Shown: positions 21,773 to 34,756 of the stretch, piece by piece
Position numbering within the stretch: position 1 is the stretch's first letter
How the letters are laid out: the number at the start of each line of letters is the position of its first letter
Assembly (NCBI RefSeq): GCF_902806685.2
Contig: NC_048537.1
Location: 13,662,720 to 13,726,719 of the forward strand
Source: Maniola hyperantus
Taxonomy: Eukaryota > Arthropoda > Insecta > Lepidoptera > Nymphalidae
Direction of reading: 5' to 3'
DNA: 64,000 nt
Program-made: the position numbers and the translations under genes
Notes under the pieces: generated by a model
The model's input: only the letters and a program-made list of their open reading frames with translations
Databases searched by the model: none
Told to the model about the DNA's origin: nothing

Positions 21773-23756
21773 GGAAGGATTTCTCCATGTCCACAAAATC
21801 GCGACATATTGGGTTATCGCTGACGCGTTCGTCCAGATATGAATGGATGAGTAGATAGGTACCTACCTATTTTCTTGTAATTTTTGACGGCCCGTTAAAT
21901 ATTAACTTATAGAAAACTCTATGTAGTAGGTGTGGTGTACCTATAGTAAAAATAATATATCAAAATAGATAGATGTATCAATTTTCTTAAGTCTATGTAC
22001 ATCGGTTGAAGACGTACCGACGACGGCGACGACTGCTCGCTGATTGCTATGCCGGCCGCGGCCCACCGGCTTTTGTTTGCCGTCCACATTGTCATGTCCT
22101 TCCTCCGGTTCCTACTTTTACTGAATAGCTGGGCACCTAAGTAATTATGACGTAGGTGTCGTCGATGACTAAGTACCTAGTTAGTATCACGCGTTAAGAA
22201 AATTAATTATTACTTACCTATCTGTTTAAAAGAAACTTTTACCCATCAGGTGAGATCTTAAAATAATATCATGAATACATCAACCTCATATTTTGACTCA
22301 AGACTCTACCATCACTATATTGGGTGACTCCACGACTCTCAACTTTTTTATTATCCATCGTTGAATTTGACAGAATTTATCTAATCTTAAAACTTACGAA
22401 CGTACGGCCAAGCGCGCCCTGGAACTCCAAATCCTGGCCCAAACCCAAACAGATAAATGACAGGAACATGTCAGATGTTCAAGTCGCATTTCACTAACTA
22501 ATAGACTACAGTAGATTAGTCAGTATAGGTACATGTACCATTGCCAATGGTTGAGTATAGGTTGGTAAGTTTGACTAAAAATCTAATATTAAAATTGCTC
22601 ATAAGGGCAACGTATGGTAGATCCTAACTTCTATTATGTAGAACGACCAAAAAAGGTTTGAACAACACCCAGGAGGTTTGGGGACCTAAATTAGAAAAGC
22701 TACCAACTTTGCCAAAGGCAACGAATCCTCGTTACAGTAACCGTATTACCTCCTTTTGCCTGATAACGGGCTATATCGTTCCCTAAGGACATCCTATCGC
22801 ATATAGTTTCACTAAGGTTCTTAGGTATATGTATATGGACCAAGACGCAAGACCGTCTCTTACCGATAGAGTCGGATATTTGCTACAGTACCAGGTACCT
22901 ACCTACCACGCCGTTGTTACAGGGGGAAAAGTAAGGCGCATAGTATACTTGCAGGGTGAAGTGGGACCAAGGGGCATGGTCTTTTGTGATACCAACTTAA
23001 ACTCAGCTTTATTTTCTTGAGCCTCTGTGGCGAATCAAACAGGCGTGCTGCGCTTTATTTCAGTCTCCTCAAAGAGTAGACCTTATGAGACAAGTCAAGT
23101 AGAAAGTTTGTGTTGCCTACAGGGAGATGCCTAAATACCGAGACCTCTGAGACAAAACACTACAACACGCTACGTGGCGGCAGTGACGCTGGACGCAACG
23201 GCAACCAACGCGACGACGGCGACAAGGAATTGTATGAAGGTAGAACGCGTGTTGGGGTTGCTCTCCTGCAGTTGCGAGCCATCACCGTCACGAGCTGAAA
23301 TGTTACGTCAGACGTGCTTCATACAGTTCCTTGCATGTTCCTTGTATTACAAATCGTACCTACACGAGTATGTGCGCATTCAGTGTCACATGCTTCCTTC
23401 GCGTTGTGATGCGCAGCTCATATAAGCAAGCATACTGTCATGTCCATAATCTTAGCTTATAAAGATACAAAAGCAGCCAAACAATAGTTGTTTAAAATCT
23501 GTGACTAGATTTATAGATTAGCTCAACTTGTTTGGTGAAAACAATGACAGAGTGCGGAGCCGAATTTGTAAATCAATCTTGATGTGAGTATACTCACTAA
23601 GTTTAGGTATAGTAGTACAACTTGGAACTATTTAATAGTATTTTAGTGCTACCTAATCACCTAAAAATTAATAAGATAAAAGATCCGCTAAAAAAGTAAC
23701 GGATACGGATATCCGGAACATCACTACTCACTATATCTATTTTGTATAATGTGGAC
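21773..23756. other. No gene recognised; GC-rich patches and one inverted repeat
   Basis: GC-rich patches occur at 22015-22085 (GCCGGCCGCGGCCCACCGGC) and 23170-23300. The latter has inverted pieces CAAGGAATTGTATGAAGG and TTCATACAGTTCCTTGC (about 23223-23334), likely a MITE. Short open frames here are not convincing. Confidence 0.45.
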
Positions 23757-23890
23757 ATGTACTTACTTATCGGGGTACGAGGCGGGGGGACGGCCCGCAC
23801 AGCCACGCTCGCCCGCACCGGGTTAGCGCGGGGGCTGTGCGGGTGTGCGGGGCGTCCCCTCGCCGACTGCCATTTCAACCTGTCGCGTAA
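23757..23890. repeat. GC-rich palindromic MITE (family P), left arm truncated
   Basis: GGTACGAGGCGGGGGGACGG to CTGCCATTTCAACCTGTCGC. The outer left arm (GCGACAGGT) is missing. Confidence 0.65.
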
Positions 23891-24114
23891 GCAATCATTT
23901 CGGAGTTCAAGTTTAACAAACGAATACAAAAACCACAGCTCTAAGTCGTGGGTATCAAGTTCGCCTCGTTACACAAATGTAAGAAATAAGAGCAATATGA
24001 AATTAAAACGAACATACAGAAACAGAACACTCGCCAAAGTGGCGATAAAAGCAGTTAGTCATCAAAGCACGAACCTAACACCATAAATTGATGCGACTGC
24101 ATTTCCTAGATAAA

Positions 24115-24200
24115 AGCCAACTAGGTGGATCCGTCAGCGGCCGTCCCGCGCCGCTATAAATAGAATGCTGCTCGCTGTTAGGGCTACAGCAAGAAGAAAA
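24115..24200 (+). promoter_or_regulatory. Candidate TATA-box core promoter
   Basis: The perfect TATA element CGCTATAAATAG at 24151-24162 sits in a short GC-rich context (GCGGCCGTCCCGCGCCGC), with candidate start-site sequence about 25-30 bp downstream (CGCTGTTAGGGCTACAGC). A 37-codon frame begins at ATG 24298 (MFLFEVLGG...) but has no recognised homology. No transcription unit is assigned. Confidence 0.3.
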
Positions 24201-24835
24201 CATTGCTAAACACTGACAGACATACGGAGTAGGTAATTGAGTGAGTGTAAAACTTGTAAAAGTCTTGATATTGCTCTTTGGATAACGCGAAGTCACAATG
24301 TTTCTTTTTGAAGTCTTGGGAGGTAGTTTGACCTGTTCTGAATTTATGTTGTTCTATTTAAATGGTACCTACCAACTAAGAAGTGAGTGTGATGGGTTGA
24401 CCCGACGATGACTCAAGTTGGTGACCGGAAGGTTGACCGGCTTTAAGTCCATATTTGGCCTTTTCCTATCCCCTGTACCTCAGAGAGCCTCTGATAAAAG
24501 AATATAAGAGATTCGAAATGCCGGTGAAAGAGTGAACTAAATATGTATCTAAATCGAGTCGAATACAGATTGCAGAAGAGAGGGAACCTACCGCATTTGA
24601 TCCTCGGGAAACCTTTACCATTATTCAGTAAATAGGTAGAAGTCACGTGACTTACGACCATCAGCAATGAGGTCTGAGGATGCTTAGTCGCAAATAAAGA
24701 AGGTTTCAATATACTGATATCCCAGAGCCGGATACTAAAGTGAAAATGAAATGCAATGATATAAACTTTTATCGATGAAAGTTTCGCTTGACCTCACCAC
24801 GGTCAGTGAATCAAGACTAATCAATTATTCATTTA

Positions 24836-25024
24836 CTAGCTGATGCCCGCGACTCCATTTGCGTGGATTTAGGTTTTTAAAAATCCCGTGGGGACTGATT
24901 TTTCGGGATAAAAAGTAGCCTAGGTCACTCTCCAGGTCTTTGTCAAAAAATCACGTCAATCCGTTGCTCCGTTGCGACGTGATTGAAGGACAAACCAACA
25001 AACAAACACATTTATAATAAGGGA
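24836..25024 (+). mobile_element. Helitron-like family H1 copy
   Basis: CTAGCTGATGCCCGCGACTC, GCGTGGATTTAGGTTTTTAA, and CACGTCAATCCGTTGCTCCG, ending ACATTTATAATAAGGG. A decayed relative of the 38908-39242 variant follows at about 25030-25250. Confidence 0.65.
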
Positions 25025-25250
25025 TTAGAAAAGATCAGCATAAATCGTGCAAATTGGAAATTAATCTAGGACCTCATTTGCTGCTGAGGTCGAGCCATAT
25101 GTTTACACTAAGTGGAATTGATTTGATTTTTGAAAATCGATCAGGGGATAGAATTTCCAAAAACCCTGAATTTCCTACATATTTCTTATTTTTTACCGAA
25201 AGTTCAAATACCATTTTTCATGGTTCAAATACCATTTTCATTTAGTAGGT

Positions 25251-26330
25251 AGATACTATTACAATTTGAAAAATTATGAACTTTTATGCAAAATTTTGTC
25301 CTTAACCTCCTTAGCGATAGAATTGCTCAAAAATCTTTTTTTGTGAGTGTCTAAGTTTCTAACCCCACAGTGGTTTCGTTTATTGCCCGTGGTCCGATCG
25401 CGAAGTTCTACTGGTCCATCCTGGCAATGGTTAGGGCTGTAGGGGGTTTTGCACATCGATCGCAGAAAAAATTCGATGGCTGTGCATTAATAGATCAGTT
25501 ATAGGCTCCTATACAATTATCACTGGCAAAGTAGCGCCTACGTTTATCAAGCTTACTTTACTTATACTTACTTTAGCTTAGTTAACTCCTTATCTCTCCG
25601 TCATTCTTTGTGGACAGTGGGTAGAGACCGGCGATTAGGGCCACTTCAAGGTCGTCAATATAGTCTAGAGTGGCGGTTCCAGCACAGACATTTTATCATC
25701 GTGCATCGATACGACCTGGGATGATTGCAGCTTGCTAGGGCACAAGCAAGCGTGTTTCAAAGAGAGGCTCGTGAGATCCGAGAACTGTTTCCTTTGGAAC
25801 AAGCCCAACTTCCCAAGGCGAGTCAAGCATGGAAGACACTGCTATGGCCATAGTGAGATCTGGGAGCCTCCCAATATATTATGATATGGTCTGAAGGTAG
25901 GCCACCGAGATATGTCATTAGGGCTATTCTGTGATTCTACTATTCGAAGTAAACCTGAATAAGTTTTCAGGAACTAGCTGTTCACTATTATATATCTCAG
26001 AGTAACTACGCCTCGTAGATTTGACATTGAGCGGAGCGGAGAGTTGCAAAGTAGTACCTTTTATCAATCCTTATCAATCATTCGTCACAAGAGATTACAT
26101 CACAAATGTAAACAGGCCTGTCAGGGAAGACTTAACTTTGACGCTCCTACTGGAAGTTTAGTAAGTTTTCTTAGAACTGTTATTAAGTATTATGCAGGTA
26201 TGACTTTGAGACTTGTAGCTATTTGAGTAAGTAGGTAGGTACAGTACAGCAGAGAAATGTCAATATTTTGACGTTATCTTTTCTTATCTTCTCAATCATC
26301 CGTCACAAGAAATTACATCACAGTAGACTG
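25251..26330. other. No gene recognised
   Basis: The only open frames are short. The segment 25600-25950 looks like old, broken coding sequence but does not translate into anything I recognise. Confidence 0.4.
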
Positions 26331-26825
26331 TGGATATAGGGCGGCGCGGCGGGAGGCGTCAGGCGTCCCATGCGGAAGGATGGCCGGCGGACGGCACTCG
26401 TTTCGGCGCCGCTCAGTCCGCGTTCCGTTGTCACTGAGTAGGTAGATCCGATGCGCGCCATTTAGCCCGGGTCAACACGCGAGTTCGAAATTCAAATTTA
26501 ATTTCCGAACTTTTATTGTGTTGTGTTTTTTATGCGGCAGACAAAGGTCAAAGACCATACAGCCTAATCAACTGTGATTTTTTAAAACTTGGATAAGTAT
26601 GTTATTTCTTGTTGGTTTTCAAGAGGCAGGAAAAGATCGATGACTTTGCAGCCTTGATACCTAGTTTTATAAGTTTAATTGTTTTTTAAATTACATAATT
26701 AGGTAATAACTAAGTTTTAATTGTGGCGGTGCAAGTGAGCCAGTGTTTGACAAGGGGGACAGGCAGTGGTATGAAAATACGTTTCGAAGTGCCTAATAAA
26801 TTGGAAATCATTTTTGGAGGAGGCA
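26330..26825 (+). CDS. Candidate promoter and alternative first exon B of the DBS-like GEF (coding part from 26771)
   Basis: A markedly GC-rich block (26338-26470, GGGCGGCGCGGCGGGAGGCG) with an initiator-like GCTCAGTCCG lies upstream of ATG 26771. Eighteen codons (MKIRFEVPNKLEIIFGGG) plus one base end at GGC A|GTAAGT (26825/26826), again phase 1 and compatible with exon 47250. The CpG-like block argues for a promoter. The splice link is inferred. Confidence 0.33.
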
Positions 26826-27328
26826 GTAAGTACCTAGTACCTACCTACCTACTATTTTTTTTTGAGATTTTATTATAAATAACGAACTATAAAGTCTGTT
26901 GTATGGTACATTAATATAAATAAGACTAATAATATGCGTCTCTATAGTACCTACATAATATTATGACTCTACATCTAATAGCCTCGCTAAACAAACTTAG
27001 TAACAACAAGTTAACAAACAAAGTCTTATCTTAATAGAATGCTAGTTTAGTGCCTATCTAAGTATGTACTTATTTACGTAACAACAAACGCTATAGCTAA
27101 CCTATCTACTATAATACATGACAATAAACAAGGTAAAAGTAAATGTAAATAAAGTATGAAGTACAGCCAAGTCACATAACTCTTTACTCCTATAAATAAC
27201 CAGCTTTGTGGGAGACAAAGCTTTATACGAGAAAAGATCGTAGAGTTTTGCCTTTGCCAAGTTTACAAAAAAAAAGTAGAAGTGACAGTTACAGATTAAA
27301 ATTTGAAGTATCTTGTATACACAAACTT

Positions 27329-27446
27329 GTACGCGACAGGTTGAGATTGCAAATCCCCCGCACTAACCCGGTGCGGGTGACGTGCGCGTGTCACGTGCGT
27401 CCCTCCGCCTCATACCCTGATTGCCATCTCAACTTGCCGCGGCCTA
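27329..27446. repeat. GC-rich palindromic MITE (family P), internally shortened
   Basis: Arms TACGCGACAGGTTGAGATTG and GATTGCCATCTCAACTTGCC, with core CACTAACCCGGTGCGGGTGA. Confidence 0.7.
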
Positions 27447-28974
27447 TACATACATTATACATAGAATATTATACAAACCTACAACAACAAAACAAAACCT
27501 AATATCGTACCGTAAGGCATCGTCACGGTCTGCACCATGGTCTGCAAAGTCGAAATCCCACGGACACCATACAAAGCGATTTGACTTAATATTTACTGGT
27601 AGGTAAGCAGGAGCTTCACGAGTTCTTTTTGAAATAATGTCGGTTAGATATCTGGTCTGACCAGTTCCCCTACAAGTTTTTGTGCGCATGCCCAGCTTGA
27701 ATATTTTAATCAGACATCCAGTTTGAGAAGCTATAATACTAACAAAGGCAATGATTAATTTTCGATCTTGTTCTTGTGCATTTCCACCAGATGACCGGCA
27801 TTCATCTCGTCATAATTATTGAAGGTCTTGAATTCTGACACCGTCATTATGACATCTAAATGCCCTGTCTACCGTCCAAAAGAAAAGTAGCTCTACTTCG
27901 GCTATCCCTGTCCTTTCCCGACTGTTCCTAAGCCATGATTTTCTTCTTTAATTTTGTCCATCATAATAGTCTGAAGGACACTGTAGCGGTTCTATCTGAA
28001 AGAGAACTTGCCCCAGATGGTTCTAAATATTTTTTACCCTTTTAAGTGAGGTCTCTCTAGATTTATTGAGGCATCAGAAGACTTCTTGGTTTCTTAATAA
28101 ACTGAATTAACTCATAATTATTATTATTTATTCATATTTTGTAATTTGTATGATTCAGTCAAGTGCAATTATATCAAGTGACATGATCATGATACGACCG
28201 CCTGCGGTTTTTGTCTGTCTGGTGCTCTGAATATCCAAAGTAGAACATAACATAGCTACTTAATATTGAATCAAAGTTTAGTAGACATATAAATTGTTAT
28301 AGACCCAAGTTTGTTACATAGCTTTCAGGTGGTTCCGTCGACATCAAGTCTTCCTGGAGATGCTGGGCTCGACTCATTCAGTTTAAGACATACCAAGTCC
28401 AACCAAGTACCTACCTACTTTATACGTCCTAATTACCTAATGAAATAAGAAGTTGTTCTCATTCCAACGAAATTAATAACTAAAAAATATATCAATGCAT
28501 TTTCCCTGATAAACAGCTGAACCGATTGTGATAGGCACATAAATAGAGGGGTTTTTTACAAACAGGAATTCAACGTCGTCGAATTCGCGAACAACTAAGT
28601 AGTTAGCTGAAACGTGCCGGACAAACGTTCCATAAAAATTAAGATAATAAAATAAAATAATGTTGAAATTAATTTAGGAAATTTTTGTTCTAATGATAAA
28701 CATAGAGAACCGTTAATTTTTAACCACATAAGTGCCGAGCCGCACCTGCTTTCCCTATGTCAGTATTATTTATGGGAGCCAGGAGCCGCGCCGGTCGGCG
28801 GATGCCAGGTGTTACCGGACATAAAACGTGCTACAAGAAGAATGTATGAAAAATATAAATCTTTCGTTTTATAAATGGTAAACTTCCGTTTTTTTGTACG
28901 ACCTAAGTACTTGATATATATAGTTCTCGTAGGTAAGTTTACGTTTTGAATTTTCATCACGCAATGTATTTTAT
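27447..28974. other. No gene recognised
   Basis: Repeat-poor, AT-rich sequence. No exon or known repeat recognised. Confidence 0.45.
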
Positions 28975-29125
28975 TTAGCTAAACATCCTGGCTTAAGAAC
29001 CTTCGCCAGTGGTTCAACGTGATTAGGTACAAGGTCACTGTTTAGGAGAGTAGTGAACAAAATCCAGTTACCTAGCATTAATGATTACCAACCTCTGATA
29101 GGACATGGCACTAGAAGAACTATGT
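28975..29125 (+). repeat. Retroposon-type fragment shared with 47474-47654
   Basis: CATCCTGGCTTAAGAACCTT, CGCCAGTGGTTCAACGTGAT, and GGCACTAGAAGAACTATG. The same order occurs in reverse complement at 47474-47654, where 13-bp direct repeats flank it. Confidence 0.6.
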
Positions 29126-30296
29126 ATTACTTGCTTTAATCTGCTAATCCGCACTGGGCCAGCCAGTGTGGAGGATTGTTTACATGACATAATTTGCATA
29201 GCAATTCTCTGCTTCATCAGTCATTCATCAATCATCTCTCATAGTCATGATTAACGAAATTGACTGCTGCAGAACCTCGTCTATCTAATGGATTTGTTTT
29301 TGAAAGTTGATTTGTTTTCATTAAATGTATGTGATCTAAGCAGCGAATGAAAATAATCTTGCATCGTTCACTACACAATAACAATTCTAACTCTGTGGTT
29401 CACTACTTACTAAAATTAAATTCATATGCAGTAAAAACGGATACCTATTCACTTTGAGTGCTAAAATCAAACTGAAATACGCACAAGTACAGAGATCACA
29501 AACTAGAGCGTTTCAAATTTTTTATACAATTTCTTTGCATCCCCTTTTACTCACCCGTTTGAAAAATCTCTGCAAAAGAGTATTTATTCCATTTTTGAAG
29601 GTTGACTGGTATGGATTATAATATTATAAGCTTAGGCCTTTTGTACTAATTTTACTTTTGTATAAAAGACATTCTGATTTGTAGTCTCAATTCAGTTTTA
29701 TTTATACTAAACTTATAAAAATAATTAAGCCTTACTTAATTTCAAAAGTGAATTTATAAGTTTTAATTGTTTGTGCTTTCGTTCTATTTGCAAAGGGCAT
29801 TATCACTTGAAGATTCACCCTGTCCATCAAAATCCTTATAATCCCGACAGTATACAAGTCCAAACATAAAACTACTAGACTAAAAGGAATTCTCAAACGT
29901 GCTTTATCAATCTAATAACGCGAGCGGTGCGTGCCGGCTGGTTGCTTCCACAGAGCATTAGCTATCTAGCTTTTGTGCCCGAGTGCTCTAGATAGCGGCT
30001 ATGGTGTGCCCTGGATAACCTGGATTGATAAACACCTAGATAATATCTAAGCCTGTTTTTATGAAAATAGGTCAATGCAAACACCTTTTTGTTTATTTCA
30101 AGGAAAAATATGACAAACCTTTTGTATTCGCCAATATTAATCATTATACATACTATGGGAATCGGAGACCCACACCAGCAACAAGGTAATCCTTACACAT
30201 TTGTATGTTTGTTTATGTCTTCCTTTACGGTTATTGTCTTCCAATTTCTTGGTTTCTATATTAAATTATTAACCATCTAACCTAATCTAAATATTT
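29126..30296. other. No gene recognised
   Basis: AT-rich intergenic-like DNA. Short open frames only. Confidence 0.45.
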
Positions 30297-30727
30297 TTAG
30301 GGTTCCATACTTCAAAAGAAAAACGGAACCCTTATTATAGGATCACTTGGTTGTCTGTCTGTCAAAAGAGTATAGAGTAGGTACTTGCCGTTGACCTGGA
30401 ATCATGAAATTTGGCAGGAAGGTAGGTCTTATAGCAGACATTAGGGGGAAAATTTAAAAACCGTGAATTTGTGGCTACATCACAAGAAAAAAATTAAAAT
30501 GTGATCATGAACAAATATTGCTATTTTCAACTTTCAAAGTAAGAGTACTATACCAAGTGGGGGTATCATATGAAAGGGCTTTACTTGTAAATTCTAAAAC
30601 AGATTTTTATTTATTTTTAGGCATAATAGTTTTTGATTTATCGTGCAAAATGTCGATAAAATACAATTGTAGTACGGAACCATTAGTGCACGAGTCTGAC
30701 TTGCACTTGGCTGGTGTTTTCTGGTAG
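30297..30727 (+). repeat. Family G interspersed element
   Basis: TTAGGGTTCCATACTTCAAA, CCGTTGACCTGGAATCATGA, AAACCGTGAATTTGTGGCTA, and TAGTACGGAACCATTAGTGC. A 70-bp H1 fragment (GTTGCTCCGTAGCGACGTGA) follows directly at 30732-30800. Confidence 0.72.
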
Positions 30728-30800
30728 GTAAATACGTTGCTCCGTAGCGACGTGATTGAAGAACAAACCAACAACTTTCTCATTTATAATAGGGGTAGGT

Positions 30801-31194
30801 AGTAATTAAAATAATTAACAATTTTTTGGTTCTTATTAAGTAAACTATAGCAATGTCAAGAATCTCATTTGCAAAACTTCTTATTGTCTCCACGAAAATG
30901 AATGGTTCTCATGTAGCGAAGAAAATAACAAACATACTTACTTATTTAACATAAAAGAATATGAACTCGAATTATATTTTCACACGCAGTCATAATGATT
31001 TATTTTCAAATATTTTAATTAGGAGTTCACAAAAAGAAACAAAGGACTCGTGTGACTGCATTAAAATTTCCAAGATACCTAAAGTTGAAAACTAAAACCC
31101 GACAACGATCATCTTAATAAACGCTCAAATATTATAGTAAAATTGAGTTACTTGGTATATTTTAATAGTATACTATATTTATATTTATGAACTC
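30801..31194. other. No gene recognised
   Basis: AT-rich DNA without recognised features. Confidence 0.45.
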
Positions 31195-31505
31195 AGTATT
31201 TTTTTTTCTTTCATGTGACATCCCACTCGATACAAAAGCAAAAAAAATATTTAAAGACCCCCACCCAAAAGGATGTAACATCCTTCAGATCGATTTTGTT
31301 CGTATAAAATAAAGCCTACTGCCTATCTCACCCGGATTATAACAGCAAATCAATTGACACCTCATTGATAAAAATCGGCCAAGTAGTTAATCCGCTACAG
31401 AGGAACACACTTAGATACAAACATACACACATTACATACATACATAGACTGCCAAAATCATAACCCTTCCTTTTGACTTTGCCGACTGCCGTAGTCGGGT
31501 AAAAA
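31195..31505 (+). repeat. Non-LTR/SINE-like 3' tail
   Basis: TGATAAAAATCGGCCAAGTA, ATACAAACATACACACATTA, then CCCTTCCTTTTGACTTTGCC and GTAGTCGGGTAAAAAT, a tail I have seen repeated across lepidopteran genomes. Family not assigned. Confidence 0.5.
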
Positions 31506-31904
31506 TTGCTTCAAGTCAGCAACATATTTATAACATACAGCAACATACTTTGAACTCCGGACGAGTATTAGAATATTTTGAGATGTTACGCTAGAAGTAG
31601 CTACGATCTACATCATGTTACAAATCCAACAACTGACAATCAAAAAGTGTTCAATAGTACCTACTATGAAAAATTTATTTGACTTTGAGATCCTCAAAGC
31701 TGAAAGAAAGACAGATACCTAGTCGATGAACAAGATTTCATAATATTATATGGCGCGAACGTTGCTTGTTAAGCTTTAATTAACTTATAGTTTAGTCAAA
31801 GTCAAAGTTAATTCATTTATTCAAAGAAGGTATTATTGTACTCTTTGTGCTAGTCAGTTGTTGGTTTTGTAGGATGATATAGATGTGATGATTGATTCAT
31901 GACA

Positions 31905-32190
31905 TGTCATGATCAACCCATCGCCAGCTCACTACAGAACACGGGTCTCCTCTCCGAGTGAGAAGGGTTTTGGCCATAGTCTACCACGCCGGCCATGTGC
32001 GGATTGGTAGACTTACACCTTTGAGAACATTATGGAGAACTCTCAGACATGCAGGTTTCCTCACGATGTTTTCTTTCACCGTTGAAACGAAAGATATTTA
32101 ATTAATTAAAACGCGCATAACTCCGAAAAGTTGGCGTGCCCCCGACCTCCGATTAGAAGGCAGACGTCCTATCCACTAGGCTATCACAGC
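31905..32190 (-). mobile_element. tRNA-derived SINE, family S1
   Basis: Reverse-complement copy: the tail GATCAACCCATCGCCAGCTC comes first, then CTACCACGCCGGCCATGTGC, CATTATGGAGAACTCTCAGA, and the head end with CCTAGTGGATAGGACGTCTG-like sequence on the minus strand. See 56663-56975. Confidence 0.72.
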
Positions 32191-32291
32191 TTATAGATAA
32201 TTGATTACGTAAACTTAAAACTAAAACTACTAGGGTTCCAAACGCGCCCAGGTTACATACACAACCAATAAATAAGAGTACTTTCGGAAAA

Positions 32292-32719
32292 AACCGGCCA
32301 AGTGCGAGTCAACCTCGCGCACCCAGGGTTCCGTACTATAGTCGTATTTTTTCGACATTTTGCACGATAAATCCAATACTATTATGCATAAAATAAATAA
32401 AATCTGTTTTAGAATGTACAGGTAAAGCACTTTCATATGGATACCCCACTTGATATAGTAATCTTACTTTGAAAGTTGATAATACTAATCATTTGTCCAT
32501 GAACACATTTTAATTTTTTTTCGTGATGTAACCACAAATTCACGATTTTCAGATTTTTCCCCCTAATGTCTCCTATGACCTACCTACCTGCCAAATTTCA
32601 TGATTCTAGGTCAACGGGAAGTACCCTGTAGGTTTCTTGACAGACAGACAGACAGACAACGAAGTGATCCTAAAAGCCATAAGGGTTCCGTTTTTCCTTT
32701 TGAGGTACGGAACCCTAAA
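32292..32719 (-). repeat. Family G interspersed element
   Basis: ACCGGCCAAGTGCGAGTCAA to GAGGTACGGAACCCTAAAAA, with (CAGA)n near 32640. Near full length. Confidence 0.75.
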
Positions 32720-33009
32720 AAAACTGTTGAAAGGTTAAAAAAGTAAATATTTAAATTCTCTATTGGAAAAATTGGGAAACTTTGTTTACATACAAACGAG
32801 GCCGAGACCGTATTCACGAACGTAGTGAGAATGCAAACAAAGTTAAACGCCGCTGAACAGCCGCTCTCGTGCATGGATGGCTTTTACTGTGAACTGTAAA
32901 TACTAAATACGTCGAATAACATCGCTCTTATTCGTAATTTGTATATAGTGTGAAAAAACAAGGTTAGAACAATTGTCAAATCGGTGAAGTACGTAGTTCT
33001 AGTTACGTA

Positions 33010-33263
33010 GCTACTACGCTGTTACAGAGCTGTTATGTTAATGTATAGCGTGCAAAACTCGGGTCAATGCCCCGCCTACGACGCAGCATTGACTCCGAGT
33101 GGCTTACTTACGCAACGTTCGTTGACCTCTACCGTCAGTCGGATGTTTTATTTGCAATATGTCGTAAACTTTTACAAAATTATATGATTTTTTTATATTT
33201 TTTTCGCGTTTTTAGGGTTCCTCACCTCAAAAGGAAAAACGGAACTCTTATAGGATCACTTAG

Positions 33264-33308
<45 letters not shown>

Positions 33309-33750
33309 GGTCTGTCAAGAAACCTACAGGGTACTTCCCGTTGACCTAGAATTTGGCAGGTAGGTAGGTCTTATAGCTGACATTAGGGGAAAAATCTGAA
33401 AACCGTGAATTTGTGGTTACATCACACAAAAAAAAAAATTGTGGTCATGAACTAAAAGTTAGTATTTTCAATTATCAAAGTAAGATAACTATATCAAGTA
33501 TTTCATATGAAAGGTCTTCATCTGTGGATTCTAAAACAGATTTTTATTTATTTTAATGAAGCATAGTTTTTGATTTATCGTGCAAAATGTTGAAAAAATA
33601 CGACTGTAGTACGGAACCCTCGTTGCGCGAGCCTGACTCGCACTTGGCCGGGTTTTATGGTATTATGTCAGTAATCATCAATACTATCACCTGTCTTCAG
33701 TGATCCTGTCTTCGTTTTTCACAGCGTTCTGGTTACACCCTATTTAAACG
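33010..33750 (-). mobile_element. Family E element split by a family G insertion
   Basis: One part of a minus-oriented E element lies at 33010-33195 (GCATTGACTCCGAGTGGCTT, AACTTTTACAAAATTATA). The other part, at 33660-33750, ends in GCGTTCTGGTTACACCC. A plus-strand G element (33213-33657) sits between them. An uninterrupted relative is at 61373-61697. Confidence 0.65.
33213..33657 (+). repeat. Family G element with long (GTCT)n tract
   Basis: TTAGGGTTCCTCACCTCAAA, about eleven GTCT units at 33263-33310, and TTGCGCGAGCCTGACTCGCA near the end. Inserted in the family E element. Confidence 0.75.
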
Positions 33751-33954
33751 CTGTGTAGCTGTAGAAACGTGATTTGAACAGGAAATCCAAATTGCTCTTT
33801 TACCGCTCATGCTAATTCGTGAACGATAACTCGGTCCGAGTGCCAACTGTCAAGGATGGGAGAACAATGGCTGCAAGCGGCGGCTGCGTCAACTACAGAA
33901 CACAAATGACAAAGCAAAGTACCGCCAAGGTCGTTACATACGCATTATCATTAT

Positions 33955-34090
33955 TATCACCGACCCATCATCGGCTCACTAGTCACTACTAAGCACGGGT
34001 CTCTTCTCAGAATGAGAAGGGTTTGTCGATAGTCCACCACGCTGGCAAAGTGGGGATTAGCAGACTTCACACACTTTGAGAACAGCACAC
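33955..34090 (-). mobile_element. tRNA-derived SINE S1, 3' fragment
   Basis: CCGACCCATCATCGGCTCAC, GAATGAGAAGGGTTTGTCGA, and CCACCACGCTGGCAAAGTGG. Confidence 0.6.
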
Positions 34091-34509
34091 ACGCACGTCT
34101 ACGTCTCTTGGAATATCAAATGTATTTTTGCCTTCATGGAGTGCATGCCATTAGTAGCACTGCATTTTTTAAGCATTTTAAAATCGTTGGTCGCAAAAAA
34201 CAATGCTATTATATTTAGGAAATAAAAAGCGCCAGAAAGACTGCAATATAATTTCCATGCCCACATTTCCTCCGAAAGTCCCATTCATTATGTTGTTGTA
34301 TTCATTTTTCAAAGAAAAATGTAGGTCACCTAGGCTCGTCGGAGGTGGCCGGGTCTCGGCTTGTTTACTCCCAACTTTATTATATTAAGTTTTCGTAAGA
34401 TGCTCAAGACTTCGCCTTCATAATTTCATGCCATGTAAAATCTTCTTTTTCTTTCTTCAAAGTTTTCAGTGGGGTAGTTTTCTGCAGACTTACGAAAACA
34501 ACACAATAT

Positions 34510-34705
34510 TATTGTCTTGTCCATGCTCAACATTTATCCAGGGCGATTGTCTAAAACCTGCATCGATCATTATTACAATCTCAATTGTTCTGATTGGCTG
34601 AATTTATGCGATTCTTGTTGCAACAATGCATTGTAGCCAATAGTGAGCGAGCGTTAACCAATCAGAGATGATTGCGATCGTGACATTGTCGCTGTTATTC
34701 TCCCG
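34510..34705 (+). repeat. Interspersed repeat shared with 48500-48712
   Basis: GATCATTATTACAATCTCAA, TTGTTGCAACAATGCATTGT, and CAATCAGAGATGATTGCGAT. The same blocks occur in reverse complement at 48500-48712. Confidence 0.6.
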
Positions 34706-34756
34706 CAATATGTTGTCTGCTTAAATATTTTTGACGATCTCCCTGGCGCAGATACA

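Noticed and set aside
33067..33363. 98-codon frame with repeated Ser-Val-Cys-Leu
   Set aside because: Translation of the (GTCT)n tract of a family G element.
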